Below are positions 1 through 8,218 of a stretch of 64,000 bases of DNA, one piece after another. This DNA comes from Roseivivax sediminis (GTDB lineage: Bacteria; Pseudomonadota; Alphaproteobacteria; Rhodobacterales; Rhodobacteraceae). The translations under genes and the position numbers were made by a program. The stretch is from positions 174,241 through 238,240 of the forward strand of contig NZ_FOMS01000009.1 in the NCBI RefSeq assembly GCF_900112685.1, given 5' to 3'. Position 1 is the stretch's first letter, and each line of letters opens with the position of its first letter. The notes beneath the pieces were generated by a model. The model made no database searches. It was not told the origin of the DNA and saw only the letters and a program-made list of their open reading frames with translations.

Positions 1-732
1 CATGGCGGACAGACCCACCCGGGCAATGCAGGCGACACCGAAAACTGGACCCAGACGGATTACGACGCGCTGTTCGAGGGCGGAATCGAAACCGTGTTGC
101 TCAGTCACGAGGATCTCTATTCCAAGCCGAATTTCGCCAAGCCGCTTCTGAAGGCCGCCGAGGCCGAGGGTGCCCAGGTTCAGGTCGTCGTTTTCCTGCG
201 GCCTTTCTCGGATTTCCTGTTCGGCGACTACTCGCAGTTCATGAAACAGAACTTCTGGCGCTACCTCGAAACCCGCAATCCCTATGACGGGGAAAGCTTC
301 CGGGACGTGATCGACCGCCGGCTACGGCGACTGAAACCGGCGCGGTTCCTGCGGAACTGGCAGTCGGCGGTGCGAGGCACCAGGGTCCGCGTGGCAGGAC
401 ATCGCGACATCCGCGCGACGATGGAGGATCTGCTGGGGCCGCTGCCGCTTGACTGGACGGTGGAGCGGCACGCGACCAACCCGTCCCTCAGGATGGAGGA
501 TTGCGAGCGCATCGCCGACGCCCTGCGCCGCCCCTGGGTGCCGCGCGAGGTGATCGAACAGATGTACCGCGATGCCTTTCACAAGGTGGACCGGCCCGAT
601 GCCGGACGCAGCGCCGCGCGGCGGCGGGTGATCGAAACCCTCTTCGCGGAAGAGAACGCGCTGATCCTGAAGCAATACGGCTACGACAACCGCCTGCCCG
701 ACGCGGATATCGCGACCCTCCAGCCGTCCTAG
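1..732 (+). CDS. Sulfotransferase-like protein, 5' end outside window
   Basis: The reading frame is open from base 1, so the true start lies to the left; about 243 residues are visible. An internal GTG at 94 is not needed as a start. The visible part has a hydrophobic strand followed by Arg-Pro (VVVFLRP) and then Phe/Tyr- and Arg-rich helices. This resembles the 3'-phosphate-binding half of PAPS-dependent sulfotransferases and related capsule or exopolysaccharide proteins, but no complete signature can be read because the N-terminus is missing. Its stop overlaps the stop of the convergent kpsT-type gene by a few bases. The neighbouring capsule exporter and a second sulfotransferase downstream support a role in polysaccharide modification. 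The function is inference; the existence of the gene is well supported. Confidence 0.5.
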   Translation, partial: HGGQTHPGNAGDTENWTQTDYDALFEGGIETVLLSHEDLYSKPNFAKPLLKAAEAEGAQVQVVVFLRPFSDFLFGDYSQFMKQNFWRYLETRNPYDGESFRDVIDRRLRRLKPARFLRNWQSAVRGTRVRVAGHRDIRATMEDLLGPLPLDWTVERHATNPSLRMEDCERIADALRRPWVPREVIEQMYRDAFHKVDRPDAGRSAARRRVIETLFAEENALILKQYGYDNRLPDADIATLQPS

Positions 733-1394
733 GCGCTCTTGGGGCGCATCAGCTGCTGGTGATCGCGGATCGCCTGCTCCACGTCCTCGTAGAAGGTCAG
801 GTTGCCGTCCTCGAGGATGGCCGCATGGTCGGCGAACTTCTTCACCTTGGGCATGGCATGGCTGACCATCACCGCGCCGGAGGTCTTCATCCGTTCGCGG
901 AACACCGCATCGGACTTCGCGCTGAAGGCTGCATCCCCCACCGCGGTCACCTCGTCGACGAGATAGGTGTCGAAGTGGATGCCCATGGAGACCCCGAAGG
1001 CGAGCCGCGAACGCATGCCTGACGAATACGTCCGGAACGGCAGGTTGAAATGGTCACCGAGCTCCGCGAACTCTTCCACGAAGGCGCCAAGCTCGTCGGT
1101 ATCGACACCGTAGACCCGCGCGATGAACCGGGTGTTCTGCAGCCCCGACAGCTCGGGGTGGAAGGACCCGGCAAAGCCCACAGGCCAGGAGACCGTACCG
1201 TGGGCGATGATCTCCCCCGAATCGGGTTCCATCGCGCCGGCGAGCATCCGCAGCAGCGACGATTTACCCGCGCCGTTCCGGCCGAGGATCGCGACCGTCT
1301 TGCCCGCGGGGAAGACCGCGTTGATGTTGTCGGCCACCGTCTTTCTGCGGCCGTGCAGCACGAAGGTCTTGCAGAGATTGCGCAGCTCGATCAT
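729..1394 (-). CDS. kpsT: Capsular polysaccharide ABC transporter, ATP-binding protein (KpsT type)
   Basis: ATPase subunit of an ABC-2 polysaccharide exporter, energising transfer of capsule across the inner membrane. In the 221-residue protein one sees Walker A GRNGAGKS at residues 38-45, a signature loop [12 protein letters not shown] at about 123-134, Walker B YLVDE at about 144-148 and an H-loop histidine near 179. Length and the degenerate signature loop are typical of the KpsT/Wzt-short group that lacks a carbohydrate-binding C-terminal domain. It lies 32 bases downstream of the kpsE-like gene on the same strand and is probably cotranscribed with it. The permease partner is encoded divergently at 2870. 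Confidence 0.9.
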   Translation of the reverse strand: MIELRNLCKTFVLHGRRKTVADNINAVFPAGKTVAILGRNGAGKSSLLRMLAGAMEPDSGEIIAHGTVSWPVGFAGSFHPELSGLQNTRFIARVYGVDTDELGAFVEEFAELGDHFNLPFRTYSSGMRSRLAFGVSMGIHFDTYLVDEVTAVGDAAFSAKSDAVFRERMKTSGAVMVSHAMPKVKKFADHAAILEDGNLTFYEDVEQAIRDHQQLMRPKSA

Positions 1395-1426
1395 CGGCGC
1401 CTCGATCCCGTGTCCGGTCCGGCGCT

Positions 1427-2770
1427 TCAGCGCCGGTCGCGCAACGAATAGTAGATCATCGTGCCGATCACCCAGGTGATGAACAGAAACCCGGCAACCA
1501 TCCCCAGGAGCACCCAGCGGCGCGGGAATTCCGGCGTCTCCGCCAGCGTCGGCTGCACGTAGCTTGCAAGATATCGTGACTGCCGCTGCGCTTCGGCCAA
1601 CGCGCCGTCCCGTGCGGCGCGAGACGACAGATACGCCTGTTCAGCGAATTCCAGATCGGCCTGCAGCGCCTCGTATTCCTCCAGTAGACCGGAATAGGAC
1701 TGCCCGTTCGGGCCCGTCTGCGTGCCCTCGGCGCCGCTTTCCTGACCAAGCTGGGACCGTTCGTCGGCGATCTGGCCGCGGATGGCGCGAATCCGGCGGT
1801 CGATGTCGGCGACGCGCGGATCGGACGAATTGCTCTCCAGCAGCGTGGCGCGTTCCACCAACGCTTCGGCAAGCTGCTGTTGCAGCGCGTTGACCACACC
1901 CATCTGGCCCTGGATGTCGGCCTGCGGGTCGATAATGCCGGTGCGATTGCGGAAGGCGGTCGTGGCCTGCCGTGCCTCGCGCAACCGATCCTCGGCGCGT
2001 TCCAGCTCTTCCTCGGCGTAGCGCATGGCGTCGGCCCGCGCGATGGTCGACAGCTGGTTGATCATCTGGCTGCTCTGGTCGTAGATCGCGGCCGCCACCG
2101 TCTGCGCATCCTCCGGATCGAAGGCGAGCACACGCACTTCGATCAGGCCCGATCCCCGATCATAGAAGACCTTAACCATCTGCTGCCAATAGCGCCACAG
2201 CGCCTCGATCCGGGCATCTTCGCCGAGCGTGAAGTACGGATCGCCATCGACGCTGTACATTTCGCGCAAGGGCAGCTCTTCGGCGAGCCCCCGCACCATC
2301 TGCTGACTCTGGATGAATTCATAGAGGATGTCGGTATCCGACGACGAGGAGCCCGAGAGCTCCGTGATGCCGCCCAGCAGCTCCACCGCCGACCCGACCT
2401 CTTCGGTGCGCACCGAAAAACCGACGCGGCTGGCGTACTGGTCATGCGCTATGGCGAACAGGTAGAACGCGCAGAACAACGCCGGTCCGACGACCCAAAG
2501 CAGGAATGAGAGCGCAAGAAGCACATGGCGCCGCTGCACGCGGGCCGGCTGCGCGGGTGGGCGGATGGCCCCCGGCGCGGCGCCGGGGGGCTGGGCGGCA
2601 CCGCCGCCGGCCGGTTGCACCGAGGGGGCCGGCTTGGCGGCACCAGCCTTCGCGGCCCTCGGGGCGTTCATCTTCGTGGGTTTGCCTTGCAGCCAACGGG
2701 GAAGGTCGTCACGGTTACCTTGTTCCGCGGCGTCGTCATCGTCGCGGCCGTGCTCTCTGGACTGGTCCAC
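1427..2770 (-). CDS. kpsE: Capsule export inner-membrane protein (KpsE / PCP-3 family)
   Basis: Polysaccharide co-polymerase/export protein that links the KpsMT transporter to the outer-membrane channel. It has the family layout: a Pro/Ala-rich cytoplasmic N-terminus, a first membrane segment at about residues 83-108, a long periplasmic part rich in coiled-coil heptads (about 230-400), and a second membrane helix just before a short basic C-terminus. At 447 residues it is slightly longer than E. coli KpsE because of the N-terminal tail. The start is uncertain: the long form begins with GTG at 2770, while an ATG at 2671 (residue 34) would remove a charged tail and leave about 200 bases before the divergent kpsM. 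It precedes kpsT, with 32 bases between them. Confidence 0.82.
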   Translation of the reverse strand: MDQSREHGRDDDDAAEQGNRDDLPRWLQGKPTKMNAPRAAKAGAAKPAPSVQPAGGGAAQPPGAAPGAIRPPAQPARVQRRHVLLALSFLLWVVGPALFCAFYLFAIAHDQYASRVGFSVRTEEVGSAVELLGGITELSGSSSSDTDILYEFIQSQQMVRGLAEELPLREMYSVDGDPYFTLGEDARIEALWRYWQQMVKVFYDRGSGLIEVRVLAFDPEDAQTVAAAIYDQSSQMINQLSTIARADAMRYAEEELERAEDRLREARQATTAFRNRTGIIDPQADIQGQMGVVNALQQQLAEALVERATLLESNSSDPRVADIDRRIRAIRGQIADERSQLGQESGAEGTQTGPNGQSYSGLLEEYEALQADLEFAEQAYLSSRAARDGALAEAQRQSRYLASYVQPTLAETPEFPRRWVLLGMVAGFLFITWVIGTMIYYSLRDRR

Positions 2771-2869
2771 TTGGGCGCTCTTTCCTTCCGCTCGCGGCGC
2801 CCGGACTCGGGCAGCCGATGGTTGCGGTCTTCTCTAGCAAAGCCTCGCGGGCTATGCCAGAGACCGCAC

Positions 2870-3688
2870 ATGAGCGAGATTTCGGTCCCCAGGCCGCCTG
2901 CCGGCGCCGCACGCCCGCCAACCCGCCGCTTCGCGACGCCGCGGGTCATCGTGGCGTTGATGCTGCGCGAGATGTCCACGACCAACGGGCGGTCGCCCAT
3001 GGGCTATCTCTGGGCGATTCTGGAGCCTGTCGCCGGCATCGCGCTTCTGTCGCTCGTCTTCGCGGCAGGCTTTCGTTCGCCGCCGATCGGCACCAACTTC
3101 GCGATTTTCTTCGCCTCCGGCGTATTGCCGTTTCTTGCGTATGTTGACCTCAACAACAAGGTTGCCACGGCGCAGCGTTTTTCCAAGCCGCTGCTGTCCT
3201 ACCCCGGCGTGACCTTCATCGACACCATCGTGTCGCGCGTCATCCTGAACGCGATCACTCAGTCCCTGATCTGCTTCATTCTGTTCACCGGCATCATCGT
3301 CATGTTCGACCTCGACATGATCCTGAACGTCCCTGCGATCGCCTTGGGCTACGTCATGGCCTTCAGCCTCTCCATCGGCATTGGCACGCTGAATTCGTAC
3401 TTTTTGACCATCTACCCGATCTGGGAAAAGATCTGGGCGATCTTCAACAGGCCGCTCTTCATCATCTCCTGCGTGATCTTCCTCTACGACACGGTTCCCC
3501 AGCCCTATCGCGACTGGCTCTGGTGGAACCCATTGATCCACATTGTCGGGCAGACCCGCTCGGGCGTTTTCGCGACATATGACGGCTCTTACGTGTCCTA
3601 TGTCTACATCTTCTCGATCTCCGCGGTGACCTTCGCGGCCGGCCTTGTCCTGCTGCGCCGCTACCACCGTGACATGATCAACGTCTAG
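2870..3688 (+). CDS. kpsM: Capsular polysaccharide ABC transporter permease (KpsM type)
   Basis: ABC-2 type permease of the capsule exporter; 272 residues. The frame is open further upstream (to 2525), but that part is antisense to kpsE; the ATG at 2870 gives the usual KpsM length. The N-terminal region with the MLREMSTTNGRSPMGYLWAI motif is the conserved cytoplasmic amphipathic segment of the family, followed by about six hydrophobic helices (VAGIALLSLVFAAGF, FFASGVLPFLAY, the NAITQSLICFILFTGIIV region, and others). It is divergent from kpsE-kpsT, an arrangement different from the adjacent kpsMT order of enterobacteria. A sulfotransferase gene follows 61 bases downstream on the same strand. 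Confidence 0.88.
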   Translation: MSEISVPRPPAGAARPPTRRFATPRVIVALMLREMSTTNGRSPMGYLWAILEPVAGIALLSLVFAAGFRSPPIGTNFAIFFASGVLPFLAYVDLNNKVATAQRFSKPLLSYPGVTFIDTIVSRVILNAITQSLICFILFTGIIVMFDLDMILNVPAIALGYVMAFSLSIGIGTLNSYFLTIYPIWEKIWAIFNRPLFIISCVIFLYDTVPQPYRDWLWWNPLIHIVGQTRSGVFATYDGSYVSYVYIFSISAVTFAAGLVLLRRYHRDMINV

Positions 3689-3749
3689 CACCGCCATCGC
3701 GGCGCAGCGCCTCGGCCGGGGCGCGGTAGGATACGGGCAGGAGGGCCGG

Positions 3750-4631
3750 ATGGGCTGGCGCGGATATGTCGACAACGACCGCAGGGCGGTGTTCTTCTGG
3801 TCGCAGAAGGCGGCATGCACCTCGCTGTTCGGGTTTCTGTCCGACAACATGGCTAAGCCGCCGGAGAAGAAGATCTACTTCCACCAGGCCAGCCAGCCAT
3901 TCCACGTCTGCCGCCCGCTGGTGGTGGACGAGGGCTACCGCTCCGTTATCCTGGTGCGGCATCCCACGCTGCGCACGATCAGCGCGTTTTTCAACAAGTT
4001 CTGTGTCTACCGCGGCCGTCCGCTGCGCCGCCGCCCCTTCCTGGAGCCCTTCGCCCGGGATCTGCACGACCTCTACTGCGACCGCACGGGTGCCGATCCG
4101 GTCTGGAACACGATGAGCTTCGAGGATTACCTCGACACGGTGGAGGCGCTTTTCGAGCGGAGGCCAGGCCCCGACACGCCCGTAAACGGACACTGGGAAA
4201 CCCAGGTGCCGCCGATGATCCGCCGCGACCCGGCGTTCCGCTACGATCACGTGGTACACGTCGAACGTCTCGGCACCGAGATGCGCGGCCTCGCCGGTGC
4301 GCTCGGCATGCGCTACGCGGAAAAGACGGAGAACCGCACGCCGGTGGCCGAGACAGCCCCCCACGACGGGTATCTGGGCGACGTGGAGGCGCGGCGGATC
4401 AACGAATACGCCTTCGGCTACGAGAATTTCCTGACCGACGCGACGATCGACCGGATCGCGCAGCTCTATGCCCGCGATTTCGAGACCTTCGGCTACGATC
4501 CCGACCCGCGTGTCCCCGGCGGACCGCTGGGGCCGCCCAAGCCGACCACGCGGCTGCGCGACCGCCTTGGCGCGCTGCTCACGCGGGATCGCCCGGCCCG
4601 ACATCGGCCTCCCTCGCGCAGGTCACGGTGA
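3750..4631 (+). CDS. Sulfotransferase family protein
   Basis: Probable PAPS-dependent carbohydrate sulfotransferase (Sulfotransfer_2-like), 293 residues. Two hallmarks are visible: an N-terminal 5'-phosphosulfate loop, VFFWSQKAACTSLF at about residues 13-26, and a 3'-phosphate-binding strand VILVRHPTLRTISAFFNKF at about 68-86 containing the conserved Arg and Ser. The C-terminus is basic and low-complexity. It follows kpsM in the same orientation and is likely in its operon, so the natural prediction is sulfation of the exported capsule or a linked glycan. The acceptor cannot be read from sequence. Confidence 0.75.
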   Translation: MGWRGYVDNDRRAVFFWSQKAACTSLFGFLSDNMAKPPEKKIYFHQASQPFHVCRPLVVDEGYRSVILVRHPTLRTISAFFNKFCVYRGRPLRRRPFLEPFARDLHDLYCDRTGADPVWNTMSFEDYLDTVEALFERRPGPDTPVNGHWETQVPPMIRRDPAFRYDHVVHVERLGTEMRGLAGALGMRYAEKTENRTPVAETAPHDGYLGDVEARRINEYAFGYENFLTDATIDRIAQLYARDFETFGYDPDPRVPGGPLGPPKPTTRLRDRLGALLTRDRPARHRPPSRRSR

Positions 4632-4737
4632 TCGTCTGGTCCGGCCCGGTGCGGGACCGCCGGCTCACGAGGTATTCTGCGACCCCGCAAGGACCGGATC
4701 ATCCGCCCCCTGCGATCTGGCTCGACCCGCGCGGCCT

Positions 4738-7641
4738 TCAGACGAAGAGGAAGTCCTCGGGTGTAAGGTCGGCGACGGAAACCCCGGCGACGATGATGGT
4801 CTGGCCGGCATAGGTCAGCGCAACCGCCGGATCGCCGTCATGGGTCGTCTCGGTAGGATTCAGTGTGGCCACCTTACCTGCGAGCCCGGTGCCCGGCGGA
4901 TTGCCTACGCCGAGAAGCCGGATCACGTCCACGCCGTCCTCGAAGTCGGCGATCACGTCCACTGCGCCGATTTCTCCTCCGTTGAAGACGAAGACGTCCT
5001 CGCCCGCCCCGCCGGTCACGGTGTCGTTGCCGTCTCCGCCGTTGATCGTGTCGTTTCCGTCGCCGCCGAAGATCATGTCGTCGCGTCCGCCTCCGGCCAG
5101 GAAGTCGTTGCCGCCATTGCCGCGAATGGTGTCATCGCCTTCACCGCCGCCGACGCTGTCGTTGCCGGCGCCGGCCTCGATGTCGTCCCGGCCGGTGCCG
5201 CCGCCGAGATCGTCGTTGCCGCCGCCGCCGCGGACCGTGTCGTCGCCGAAGGAGGCGCCCATCGTGTCGCTGCCTTCGCCGCCTTCGATCAGGTCGTTGC
5301 CGGGTCCGCCAGCGACGACGTCGTTGCCGGGACCGCCGTCGATTTCGTCGTCGCCCTGTCCGCCGCCAAGCGTGTCGTTGCCGATGCCGCCGTTCAGTTC
5401 GTCGTCACCAAACCCGCCGCCCATGAAGTCAGCGCCACTGCCGCCGTTCGCGGTGTCGTTGCCGTTGCCGCCGGCGATGTTGTCGTTGCCGCCTTCGCCG
5501 TTCAGCAGATCGTCGCCGTCGTTGCCGATCAGGCCATCGGAATTGTTCCCGCCCTCGATCGTGTCGTCGTCGGCCCCGCCGAGCAGACGGTCGGAGCCGT
5601 CGCCGCCCTGGATCGAGTCGTCTCCTGCGCCGCCGTCCACGGTGTCGTTGCCGTCCCCGGCGATGACCGTGTCGTTGCCGCCGAGCGCGGCAATGGAATC
5701 GGCGCCGGGCGTACCGGTCAGCAGATCTGCGCCTTCGGTCGGCACTGCCTCTTCGACGTCGGTGACGTTGACGGTGAAGGTCCGGGTCGCGGTGCCGCCG
5801 TTGCCGTCCACCGCCTGCACGGTGACACCAAAGCTCGCCGCGGTCTCGAAGTCGAGCGGAGCAGCCGTCTCAAGGCTCGTCCCGTCGAGCGTGACACGCC
5901 CGCCGCCATCGTCGGTCAGGCTGTAGGTGATCGTGTCGCCCTCTGGATCGGTGGCCGAAACCGTGCCGATCGTGGTGCCGAGGCCGGCATCCTCTGGCAC
6001 CGAATTGCCCGACAGCGCCAGGTTCTCGGGCGCTTCGTTCACGTCGGTGACCGAGATCGTGAAGGTCTCGGTGTCGGTCTCACCGTCGGGGTCGCTGACC
6101 TCGACCGTGATGTCGAAGGAGGGCGTGGTCTCGTGGTCCAGCGCCGCAGCCGTCTCGAGCGCGTTGCCGTCGAACTGGACAAGTCCGCCGGCGTCGTCGG
6201 TCAGCGTATAGGTGATCGGGTCGCCGTCGGGGTCGGTCACGGCGAGGCTGCCGATCTGCGTGCCGGGGGCGACATTCTCGTCGATGCTCTGGTTCGACAA
6301 TCCGTCGATCGTCGGCGCCTCGTTCACATCGAGCACGGCGAATTGCGTGGGGAAGGAACCCTGGGTGCCGTTTCGCAGATCGTCGACGAGAACGGTGCCA
6401 TCCTCCGTCCCGTCGGTGCGCCACAGCTCGTTGCCCTCGTCGCCGGTCGTGGCGCTGAAGTAGACGTAGTCGCCGACCTCCAGGAACTGACCCGGATTCG
6501 AGTTTGCGTTGCCCGGGTTGATGTCCTTTAGCATCATGGTGCCTGTCGGTGTGCCATCGGTGATCCAGAGTTCCCGGCCATCTGTCCCGTTCTGCGCCGC
6601 GAAAACCGCGCGCGTGCCGTCCCCGAACGGCGTGATTTCGGTCGGGAAGGACCCGTTCGCCCCGGCGAATATATCGAGCACGAGCTCCGTGCCGCCCGCG
6701 GTGCCGTCCGAGATCCAGAGCTCGTCGTTGAGTGTGCCGTCATCGGCACGAAACAACACGCCGTCGCCGAACTCCACCATCCCGGTGATGCCCGAGGAAC
6801 TGCCGCCAGGCGCAATGTCGGCCAGCAGGAAGGTGCCCACCGCGCTGCCGTCGGAGCGCCACAGCTCCGATCCGTTCGCGCCGTCGTTGGCGTCGAAGAA
6901 CAGGGTGTCACCGACAAGGACCATGTCGCCGGGGAAGGAGCTGAGCGCGCCGGCGCGGATATCCGAAACGAGGACGGTTCCGTCCTCCGTCCCGTCGGTC
7001 TTCCAGAGCTCGGTTCCATTCGTCCCGTCATTGGCGCTGAAATAGGCCACCGTGTCGCTCACGGCGTCCGGGAACGTGGTGGGGTTCGACCCGGTGGCAC
7101 CCGGATTGATGTCCTTCAGAAGAACCGTTCCGCCGGTCGTGCCGTCGGAGATGAACGGCTCCTGCCCGCGGGAGGGATCCTGCGCCCGGAACAGCACGCC
7201 GTCCTGGAAGGCGACGATCCCGAAGGGGCTGCTGCTCAGCGCGCCGGGGCGGATATCGCGCACGAGCGACGTGCCGTTCGACGTGCCGTCCGTCACCCAG
7301 AGTTCGTTTCCGGTCACACCGGAATTCGAAGCGGCGAAGAAGGCCCGGTTGCCAACCTGGGTGAAGGGACCGGGAAACGAGTTGTTCGTGCCGGGCAGGA
7401 TGTCCTCTATCAACTGCGTGCCGCCGGGCGTGCCGTCGGAGCCGAAGAGTTCCTGGCCGACATCGGTTCGGGTCGCGCGGAACACCACGCTTTCGCCGAT
7501 GGAGGTCGTCAGGACCGGGAAGCTGCCGGTGGCCCCTGCCTCGATATCGGCGACGAGCGACACCGATCCGTCAGGGTTGACCACGTACGGCTCATTTCCG
7601 AGGGCGCCGTTGTTGGCGGTGAAGAAAAGCAACTCGGTCAT
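4738..7641 (-). CDS. RTX protein with ELWxxDGT repeats and two cadherin-like domains
   Basis: Large secreted Ca-binding protein of about 967 residues. The ATG at 7641 is preceded by AAAGGA at suitable spacing; the 23-residue upstream extension is rejected. Order of parts: roughly nine repeats of about 48 residues built around ELW-x-(S/T)DGT (residues 1-430), two cadherin-like domains with DxNEAP linkers and D-P-(D/E)-G-D motifs (about 435-640), then about 20 GGxGxDxUx RTX nonapeptides (plus-strand bases about 4990-5735), and a C-terminal module ending DFLFV typical of type I secretion substrates. There is no signal peptide. It is the last of six RTX genes on this strand. A role in adhesion or surface display is plausible but not shown. 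Confidence 0.85.
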   Translation of the reverse strand: MTELLFFTANNGALGNEPYVVNPDGSVSLVADIEAGATGSFPVLTTSIGESVVFRATRTDVGQELFGSDGTPGGTQLIEDILPGTNNSFPGPFTQVGNRAFFAASNSGVTGNELWVTDGTSNGTSLVRDIRPGALSSSPFGIVAFQDGVLFRAQDPSRGQEPFISDGTTGGTVLLKDINPGATGSNPTTFPDAVSDTVAYFSANDGTNGTELWKTDGTEDGTVLVSDIRAGALSSFPGDMVLVGDTLFFDANDGANGSELWRSDGSAVGTFLLADIAPGGSSSGITGMVEFGDGVLFRADDGTLNDELWISDGTAGGTELVLDIFAGANGSFPTEITPFGDGTRAVFAAQNGTDGRELWITDGTPTGTMMLKDINPGNANSNPGQFLEVGDYVYFSATTGDEGNELWRTDGTEDGTVLVDDLRNGTQGSFPTQFAVLDVNEAPTIDGLSNQSIDENVAPGTQIGSLAVTDPDGDPITYTLTDDAGGLVQFDGNALETAAALDHETTPSFDITVEVSDPDGETDTETFTISVTDVNEAPENLALSGNSVPEDAGLGTTIGTVSATDPEGDTITYSLTDDGGGRVTLDGTSLETAAPLDFETAASFGVTVQAVDGNGGTATRTFTVNVTDVEEAVPTEGADLLTGTPGADSIAALGGNDTVIAGDGNDTVDGGAGDDSIQGGDGSDRLLGGADDDTIEGGNNSDGLIGNDGDDLLNGEGGNDNIAGGNGNDTANGGSGADFMGGGFGDDELNGGIGNDTLGGGQGDDEIDGGPGNDVVAGGPGNDLIEGGEGSDTMGASFGDDTVRGGGGNDDLGGGTGRDDIEAGAGNDSVGGGEGDDTIRGNGGNDFLAGGGRDDMIFGGDGNDTINGGDGNDTVTGGAGEDVFVFNGGEIGAVDVIADFEDGVDVIRLLGVGNPPGTGLAGKVATLNPTETTHDGDPAVALTYAGQTIIVAGVSVADLTPEDFLFV

Positions 7642-8218
7642 GACAAATCCTTTCAGTATGCATTTTTCAAATATACCCCGGCGCCCCGTACGGAACGGTG
7701 CGGAGAACACCAGGATGTGCCCGAGTTTACCCTACGAAAACTTCTTCTCGAAGGATTCTTTGAGTGGCACCGGCCTGTCATTTGTATCAGTCTTTAGGTG
7801 TATCCGGCCCGGACTGACGCACGCTATGCGTGTTGAAAGAAGTGGATGTCGTCGAGCGTCCGGTTCCCGCCTCCAGTCCCGCGATGAGGATCGTCTGGCG
7901 CTTGTAGCCGAGCGAGATCACCGGGCAGCCGACGACAATTGCCGGGGTCGCGTGCGTCGAACCGTCCCGCGAATCCCGATCCCGGCGCGTTCGTCACACC
8001 TGTCAGGATGAGAGTGTCGAGACCGGACTCGACCAACCCTCGATCGGCGCGGGGCGGAGACGAGCCCGCCATGAGCGTCCGCCTCCCGTGTACTCCGACA
8101 GCAATGGAACACGGCGGAGCGCCGCCGCGTCACGGGCATTGCGGCCGCGCGATCCGCTTGGTCGCGGCGCGCGGCCGGGCCGGCCCAGGCACCAAAGCGA
8201 AGCGCCTCCTAAGCGCTC
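7642..8218. other. Intergenic region between two RTX genes
   Basis: The 577 bases hold no intact gene. The right-hand two thirds contain the decayed RTX module (7824-8060) and a short segment at 8093-8109 that recurs upstream of another RTX gene (14384-14398). The left part (about 7700-7800) is comparatively AT-rich and is the likely promoter region of the RTX gene starting at 7641. Confidence 0.6.
7824..8060 (-). pseudogene. Decayed RTX C-terminal secretion module
   Basis: On the minus strand this stretch encodes a recognisable copy of the module that ends the neighbouring RTX proteins, but split over two frames. One frame gives GLDTLILTGVTNAPGSGF and then FDA. The frame shifted by one carries TPAIVVG...SLGYKRQTILIAGLEAG (bases about 7950-7875). 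The first frame resumes with TLDDIHFFQ before a stop at 7824. The intact relatives read DSIRLTGVENAPGSGL...YQGQTILIEGV...LTVDDFDFL. No nonapeptide repeats and no convincing start precede it, so it is most likely the remnant of a deleted seventh RTX gene rather than an expressed protein. Confidence 0.7.

Noticed and set aside
2525..2869. N-terminal extension of kpsM
   Set aside because: It is antisense to kpsE, and KpsM proteins start at the position matching ATG 2870.
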